The position numbers and the translations under genes are program-made. Below the pieces are notes generated by a model. It had not been told where the DNA came from, searched no databases, and worked only from the letters and a program-made list of their open reading frames with translations. From an uncultured Clostridia bacterium (GTDB lineage Bacteria > Bacillota > Clostridia > Christensenellales > UBA1242): a DNA stretch of 34,486 nucleotides. Every line of letters starts with the position of its first letter. Within the stretch, counting starts at the first letter, position 1. Below are positions 30,986 through 34,486 of this stretch, one piece after another. The stretch spans positions 1-34,486 of the forward strand of contig CAMYXB010000002.1 of NCBI GenBank assembly GCA_947303145.1. Direction: 5' to 3'.

Positions 30986-31166
30986 AAAGCAAACATGTCC
31001 TTGGGCGGCTGTTTTGATGCAGGGCCTGTGCTTAGAGCACTTTTCCACCATGCCATGTGTCGATAATCTAAGGACATGAGGGATATATTGCCTAGGTTAT
31101 TTTATGCCAAAGCATAAGATAACAAGGGCTATGATAAAAACAAAATTATTTATGGAGGATAAATAA
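30986..31166 (+). promoter_or_regulatory. structured RNA region before rpsM (candidate alpha-operon leader)
   Basis: 181 nt between rpmJ and rpsM without an ORF. An outer stem CATGTCCTT (30994-31002) / AAGGACATG (31070-31078) encloses GTGCT-tag-AGCAC (31028-31040). A 12-bp hairpin GTTATTTTATGC-caaa-GCATAAGATAAC (31096-31123) follows, with one G-U pair and no T-run, so it is not a terminator. GGAGG near 31155 is the rpsM ribosome binding site. In E. coli S4 regulates at this position (before rpsM); an equivalent here is inference. Confidence 0.6.
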
Positions 31167-31535
31167 ATGGCTCGTATTGCTGGTGTTGATCTACCAAACG
31201 AGAAAAGACTTGAAATCGGCCTTACCTACATCAAGGGTATCGGCAGAGTGACAAGCAACAAGATTTTGACTGAGACCAAAATCAGTCCTGACATTCGTGT
31301 CAAAGATTTGACAGAAGAGCAAGTGGCTACTCTAAGAAATTATATAGAGAAGAACTTGACTGTCGAGGGCGACCTCACTAGAGAAGTCTCCCTTAATATT
31401 AAAGCCCTGTCCGAGATAGGTTGCTATAGAGGCATAAGGCACCGTAAGGGATTGCCTGTGAGAGGACAGAGCACCAAACAAAACGCAAGAACTCGCAAAG
31501 GCCCTAGAAAGACCGTTGCTAAGAAGAAAAAGTAA
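31167..31535 (+). CDS. rpsM: 30S ribosomal protein S13
   Basis: 122 aa. Head protein that contacts L5 and P-site tRNA. MARIAGVDLPNEKRLEIGLT, YIKGIGRVTSNKILTE, CYRGIRHRKGLPVRGQSTKQ, NARTRKGPRKTVAKKKK. GGAGG precedes the ATG; first gene of the alpha part. Confidence 0.98.
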   Translation: MARIAGVDLPNEKRLEIGLTYIKGIGRVTSNKILTETKISPDIRVKDLTEEQVATLRNYIEKNLTVEGDLTREVSLNIKALSEIGCYRGIRHRKGLPVRGQSTKQNARTRKGPRKTVAKKKK

Positions 31536-31550
31536 GGGAGGGTGAAATAA

Positions 31551-31940
31551 ATGGCAGAGAAAAAGACAGTTAGAAGAAAGAAACAAACTAAGAATGTCGA
31601 CAAAGGTGCAGTGCATATTCAGGCATCATTCAACAATACACTAGTCACATTCACCGACCTTGCTGGCAACACTATTTCATGGTCCAGTGCTGGCTCTCTT
31701 GGCTTCAAAGGAGCCAGAAAGAGCACTCCATTCGCTGCTCAGCAAGCTGTGGAGACCGCTGCAAAGCAGGCCAAGGATATGGGACTTAAGTCAGTCGAAG
31801 TTTATGTAAAAGGACCGGGCAACGGTAGAGAGGCTGCTATTCGTGCACTAGGCACAGCAGACATAAATGTCACCAAAATCAGTGACGTTTCTCCTATCCC
31901 TCACAATGGTTGCCGTCCTCCTAAGAAGAGAAGGATATAA
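31551..31940 (+). CDS. rpsK: 30S ribosomal protein S11
   Basis: 129 aa. Platform protein. KGAVHIQASFNNTLVTFTDL, SAGSLGFKGARKSTPFAAQQ, EVYVKGPGNGREAAIRALG and ISDVSPIPHNGCRPPKKRR. GGGAGGGTG before the ATG. Confidence 0.98.
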   Translation: MAEKKTVRRKKQTKNVDKGAVHIQASFNNTLVTFTDLAGNTISWSSAGSLGFKGARKSTPFAAQQAVETAAKQAKDMGLKSVEVYVKGPGNGREAAIRALGTADINVTKISDVSPIPHNGCRPPKKRRI

Positions 31941-31954
31941 AGGGAGAGAGAACT

Positions 31955-32575
31955 ATGGCAAAATATACTGATGCAGATTGCAGATTGTGCAGAAGAGAGG
32001 GATGCAAGCTTTTCCTCAAGGGAGACAGATGTATTTCTCCAAAATGCGCATTAGAGAAGAGACCAGTGGTCCCAGGACAACATGGAATGGGCAGAAAGAA
32101 GATAACTGACTATGGCGAGCAACTGAGAGAAAAGCAGAAAGTCAAGAGAGCATATGGCTTGCTTGAGAAACAATTCAGAGGCTACTATGAGAAAGCCACC
32201 AGAATGAAAGGCGTCGTGGGCGAGAACATGCTTTCCCTACTTGAGAGAAGACTTGACAATGTTATATATAGAATGGGCATTGGCGACAGCAGGAGCGAAA
32301 GCCGTCAAATAGTCAACCATGGACACATCATGGTCAATGGCAAAGTGGTCAACATTCCTTCCTATTCAGTCAAGGCAGGTGATGAGATATCTGTCAAAGA
32401 GACCAGTCAGGAGATTGAGAAGTTCAAGCAACTTAGAGGTATCAAGATAACCATGCCTAAGTGGCTCCAGTTCAATACCAACGCCATGAGTGGCACAATA
32501 CTAGACTTGCCAAAGAGAGATGATATAGACCTCAATATTAGAGAACACTTAATCATCGAGTTATATTCAAGGTAA
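31955..32575 (+). CDS. rpsD: 30S ribosomal protein S4, zinc form
   Basis: 206 aa. Primary 16S binder; alpha operon repressor in E. coli. Zinc ligands C9, C12, C26, C31 (CRLC ... CISPKC). S4 RNA-binding domain: RRLDNVIYRMGIGDSRSESR, QIVNHGHIMVNGKVVNIPSY. Its place in the alpha operon matches Clostridia; in B. subtilis rpsD is elsewhere. Confidence 0.98.
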   Translation: MAKYTDADCRLCRREGCKLFLKGDRCISPKCALEKRPVVPGQHGMGRKKITDYGEQLREKQKVKRAYGLLEKQFRGYYEKATRMKGVVGENMLSLLERRLDNVIYRMGIGDSRSESRQIVNHGHIMVNGKVVNIPSYSVKAGDEISVKETSQEIEKFKQLRGIKITMPKWLQFNTNAMSGTILDLPKRDDIDLNIREHLIIELYSR

Positions 32576-32588
32576 GGAGGAATATTGA

Positions 32589-33542
32589 ATGATTCAAATA
32601 GACAAGCCAAAAGTCATCATGGAGGATAAGAAAAATGGCAGTTATGCCAAGTTCGTCCTCGAGCCTCTTGAGAGAGGTTTCGGCATCACTTTGGGCAATT
32701 GCCTGAGGAGGACTCTCCTAGGTGCCATGCCTGGTGCAGCCGCTGTGGCTATTAGAATAGAGGGTGCAGAGCATGAGTTCTCTTCCCTCAAGGGTGTCAG
32801 CGAAGACGTCACAGACATTGTCCTCAATATCAAGAATATGGCAGTCAAGACGTCTAGCCTAGAGGAAGACTTCACCACCACTCTTCATGTTCACAAGAAG
32901 GGTGCTGGAGAGGTGCTTTGCTCAGATTTTGAAGGCAATGACCAAGTGGAGATACTCAATCCCGAACTCAAGATATGCACACTAGATGACGATGCCGACT
33001 TTGATATGGAAGTAGTCATCGGCAGAGGTAGAGGATATGTCCCAGCCAGCAAGAATGAGAGGGAGGATATGCCCATAGGATACATCAGCGTGGACTCCAT
33101 CTTCACTCCAGTCAAGGCCGTCAATTACAGTGTGGAGAACACTAGGGTGGGGCAGTCCATAGATTATGACAAACTTACTTTAGAGGTTCAGACCAATGGC
33201 ACCATGACAGCCAAGGAAATAGTGTCTCTTGCTGCCAAGATTGTGGAGGACCACATTAAACTATTTGTCAATCTCACCGAATATATGCAGGAGATGACAG
33301 TGCTAGTGTCCAAAGAGGAGTCTAGCCCAGTCAAGATGCTGGAGATGAGCATAGAGGACCTAGACCTATCTGTGCGTAGTTATAACTGCCTCAAGAGAGC
33401 CAGCATCAATACTGTGGAAGATTTGACCAAGAAGTCCAGAGAAGATATGCTCAAGGTGAGGAATCTTGGACTCAAGTCTCTTGAAGAAGTCATACACAAA
33501 CTAGAAAGTATGGGATTGTCACTTAGAAATGAAGAAGAATAA
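32589..33542 (+). CDS. rpoA: RNA polymerase alpha subunit
   Basis: 317 aa. N-terminal dimerisation and assembly domain: FVLEPLERGFGITLGNCLRR and LLGAMPGAAAVAIRIEGAEH, SLKGVSEDVTDIVLNIKNM. C-terminal domain for UP elements and activators: IEDLDLSVRSYNCLKRASIN, TVEDLTKKSREDMLKVRNLG, LKSLEEVIHKLESMGL. AAGGAGG precedes the ATG. Confidence 0.98.
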   Translation: MIQIDKPKVIMEDKKNGSYAKFVLEPLERGFGITLGNCLRRTLLGAMPGAAAVAIRIEGAEHEFSSLKGVSEDVTDIVLNIKNMAVKTSSLEEDFTTTLHVHKKGAGEVLCSDFEGNDQVEILNPELKICTLDDDADFDMEVVIGRGRGYVPASKNEREDMPIGYISVDSIFTPVKAVNYSVENTRVGQSIDYDKLTLEVQTNGTMTAKEIVSLAAKIVEDHIKLFVNLTEYMQEMTVLVSKEESSPVKMLEMSIEDLDLSVRSYNCLKRASINTVEDLTKKSREDMLKVRNLGLKSLEEVIHKLESMGLSLRNEEE

Positions 33543-33562
33543 TTAAGGTAAAGGAGAAAATC

Positions 33563-34072
33563 ATGGCTAATGCTAAATTGAATAGACCCACCAAAGAGAG
33601 ATTGAGCCTGCTTAGGAATCAGGCCAGTGATCTATTGTGGAATGGCAAGGTGACCACCACCATCGCTAAGGCAAAATCCCTTAGAAGTTATGTGGAGAAG
33701 GTTCTTACACTGGCTATCAATAGCTACGAGGACACTGTCAAGGTGGTCAAGAATGATGTGGATAGCAAGGGTGTCACCGTCAAGAGAGAAGTGGTCAACG
33801 ATGGGCCAAATAAACTGGCCGCTCGTAGAATGATTATGGCCAAACTCTTCGACAGACAGGAAGTCCGTCAGAACAAGGAGTCCAAGGCCTCCTTTGTGGA
33901 GAGGACTAAGGATATCAACCACCCACTTATAGAGAAGATTTTCAATGTCTATGCTCCAAAGTATGCCGAGCGCAACAAAGAAAATGGCCAAGGCGGTGGC
34001 TACACCAGAGTGCTCAAGATGGATATGAGACGTGGTGACGCAGCCCCTATGTGCATAGTGGAATTAGTTTAA
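33563..34072 (+). CDS. rplQ: 50S ribosomal protein L17, long Clostridia-type
   Basis: 169 aa against ~115-125 in most bacteria. The extra length is an internal segment (about residues 60-105) and an inserted ERTKDINHPLIEKIFNVYA region, as in L17 of many Clostridia. KLNRPTKERLSLLRNQASDL, KVTTTIAKAKSLRSYVEKVL at the start, and GQGGGYTRVLKMDMRRGDAA at the end are typical. Last gene of the cluster. AAAGGAGA precedes the ATG. Confidence 0.97.
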   Translation: MANAKLNRPTKERLSLLRNQASDLLWNGKVTTTIAKAKSLRSYVEKVLTLAINSYEDTVKVVKNDVDSKGVTVKREVVNDGPNKLAARRMIMAKLFDRQEVRQNKESKASFVERTKDINHPLIEKIFNVYAPKYAERNKENGQGGGYTRVLKMDMRRGDAAPMCIVELV

Positions 34073-34079
34073 TATGTAT

Positions 34080-34115
34080 AAGACATCGACTTTTGTTGGT
34101 GTCTTTTTATTTTTT
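34080..34115 (+). terminator. terminator of the S10-spc-alpha cluster
   Basis: AAGACATC (34080-34087) / GGTGTCTT (34098-34105) with one G-U pair, followed by T-rich DNA. Confidence 0.8.
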
Positions 34116-34127
34116 AATGTTATTTAT

Positions 34128-34157
34128 TTGACTTTGCCACCCATAAAAAGATATAAT
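34128..34157 (+). promoter_or_regulatory. promoter of the last, partial gene
   Basis: TTGACT (34128-34133), 18-nt spacer, TATAAT (34152-34157). Expected 5' UTR about 80 nt. Confidence 0.55.
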
Positions 34158-34243
34158 AAAATGTAATATTGTATGTATTAGTGTCACTTTTTGCATAATA
34201 AGTGAGCCTGTTATACACAATATATTATACTTATGGAGTAGAT

Positions 34244-34486
34244 ATGAAAAGAGCACTTAAAATAATACTTTTTTCCTTCTTGTCTGTTATAGGGGTATTC
34301 GCTCTCGTCATTGGCGGAATGTATCTCTTTGGAGGATTTAATGAGAAAGTAGTCTTCGCAGAAGAGATGCATTTCTCTAGGGCAGAGGTCATCTCTTCCT
34401 CTTCATTTGAGCTAGACCTTATCTCCACCACACCCGATGTCACTAGACGTGATGTGAGGATAGAGGTCTCTAGTGGAGGAGACAAC
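34244..34486 (+). CDS. N-terminal part of a membrane/secreted protein (runs off the window)
   Basis: 81 codons visible. TATGGAG ribosome binding site, then MKRALKIILFSFLSVIGVFA and a hydrophobic segment to about residue 28, a signal anchor. After it comes a beta-like stretch (SFELDLISTTPDVTRRDVRI) that recalls DUF4097-type repeats only vaguely; the family cannot be set from this fragment. The opposite-strand open frame in the same place has no start and is a shadow. Confidence 0.7.
   Translation, partial: MKRALKIILFSFLSVIGVFALVIGGMYLFGGFNEKVVFAEEMHFSRAEVISSSSFELDLISTTPDVTRRDVRIEVSSGGDN

Noticed and set aside
31096..31123. Hairpin before rpsM as an intrinsic terminator
   Set aside because: The 12-bp stem is strong but no T-run follows, so it is more likely part of a leader RNA.

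Overview
The window looks like chromosomal DNA of a low-GC, Gram-positive-type bacterium, most likely an uncultured member of class Clostridia (Bacillota). The evidence is: a 23S-5S rRNA end; the rplU-prp-rpmA set with an L27 carrying a cleavable N-terminal extension; a continuous S10-spc-alpha ribosomal protein cluster with rpsD between rpsK and rpoA; a Clostridia-type long L17; zinc-ribbon forms of S14, S4, L24 and L36; and ordinary stop codon use (TAA, TAG, TGA, code 11). Species cannot be fixed from sequence reading alone.

Layout. 1-750: 3' end of a 23S gene and a 5S gene, the 5S preceded by its own consensus-like promoter. 750-1295: non-coding DNA with scrambled copies of the 5S end and its terminator. 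1296-4600: accessory DNA, with an unknown two-TM protein, a secreted protein on the minus strand whose frame is split by an ochre stop, and a divergent mini XRE regulator. 4583-8871: mscL, then a coupled three-gene operon (CrtO-like membrane acyltransferase, DegV fatty-acid-binding protein, PflX-like radical SAM protein), then a membrane-anchored coiled-coil protein. 9083-13258: eno, and convergent to it rmuC and a VanW-family gene. 13357-16119: L21 leader, rplU, prp, rpmA, tgt, yajC. 16270-17381: a second secreted protein plus divergent XRE pair. 17382-17838: a dispersed repeat and AT-rich spacer. 17839-34110: the S10-spc-alpha superoperon with a leader that contains a candidate attenuator, and a structured 181-nt gap before rpsM. 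The window ends inside a new secreted or membrane protein gene.

How it works together. Most genes belong to ribosome assembly and its helpers (Prp matures L27, Map trims N-termini, SecY and YajC serve the Sec translocon, Tgt modifies tRNA). The most novel material is the pair of homologous modules at 2946-4351 and 16270-17381. In each, a surface or secreted protein gene is divergent from a 66-70 aa XRE repressor. The two control regions share a 17-bp core containing the same minus-strand -35 box, but have different palindromes on either side. This suggests an orthogonal family of surface-protein switches. Other notable points are the ochre-split surface protein, an intrinsic terminator inside the end of rmuC, and two unassigned candidate r-protein leader RNAs (before rpsJ and before rpsM).
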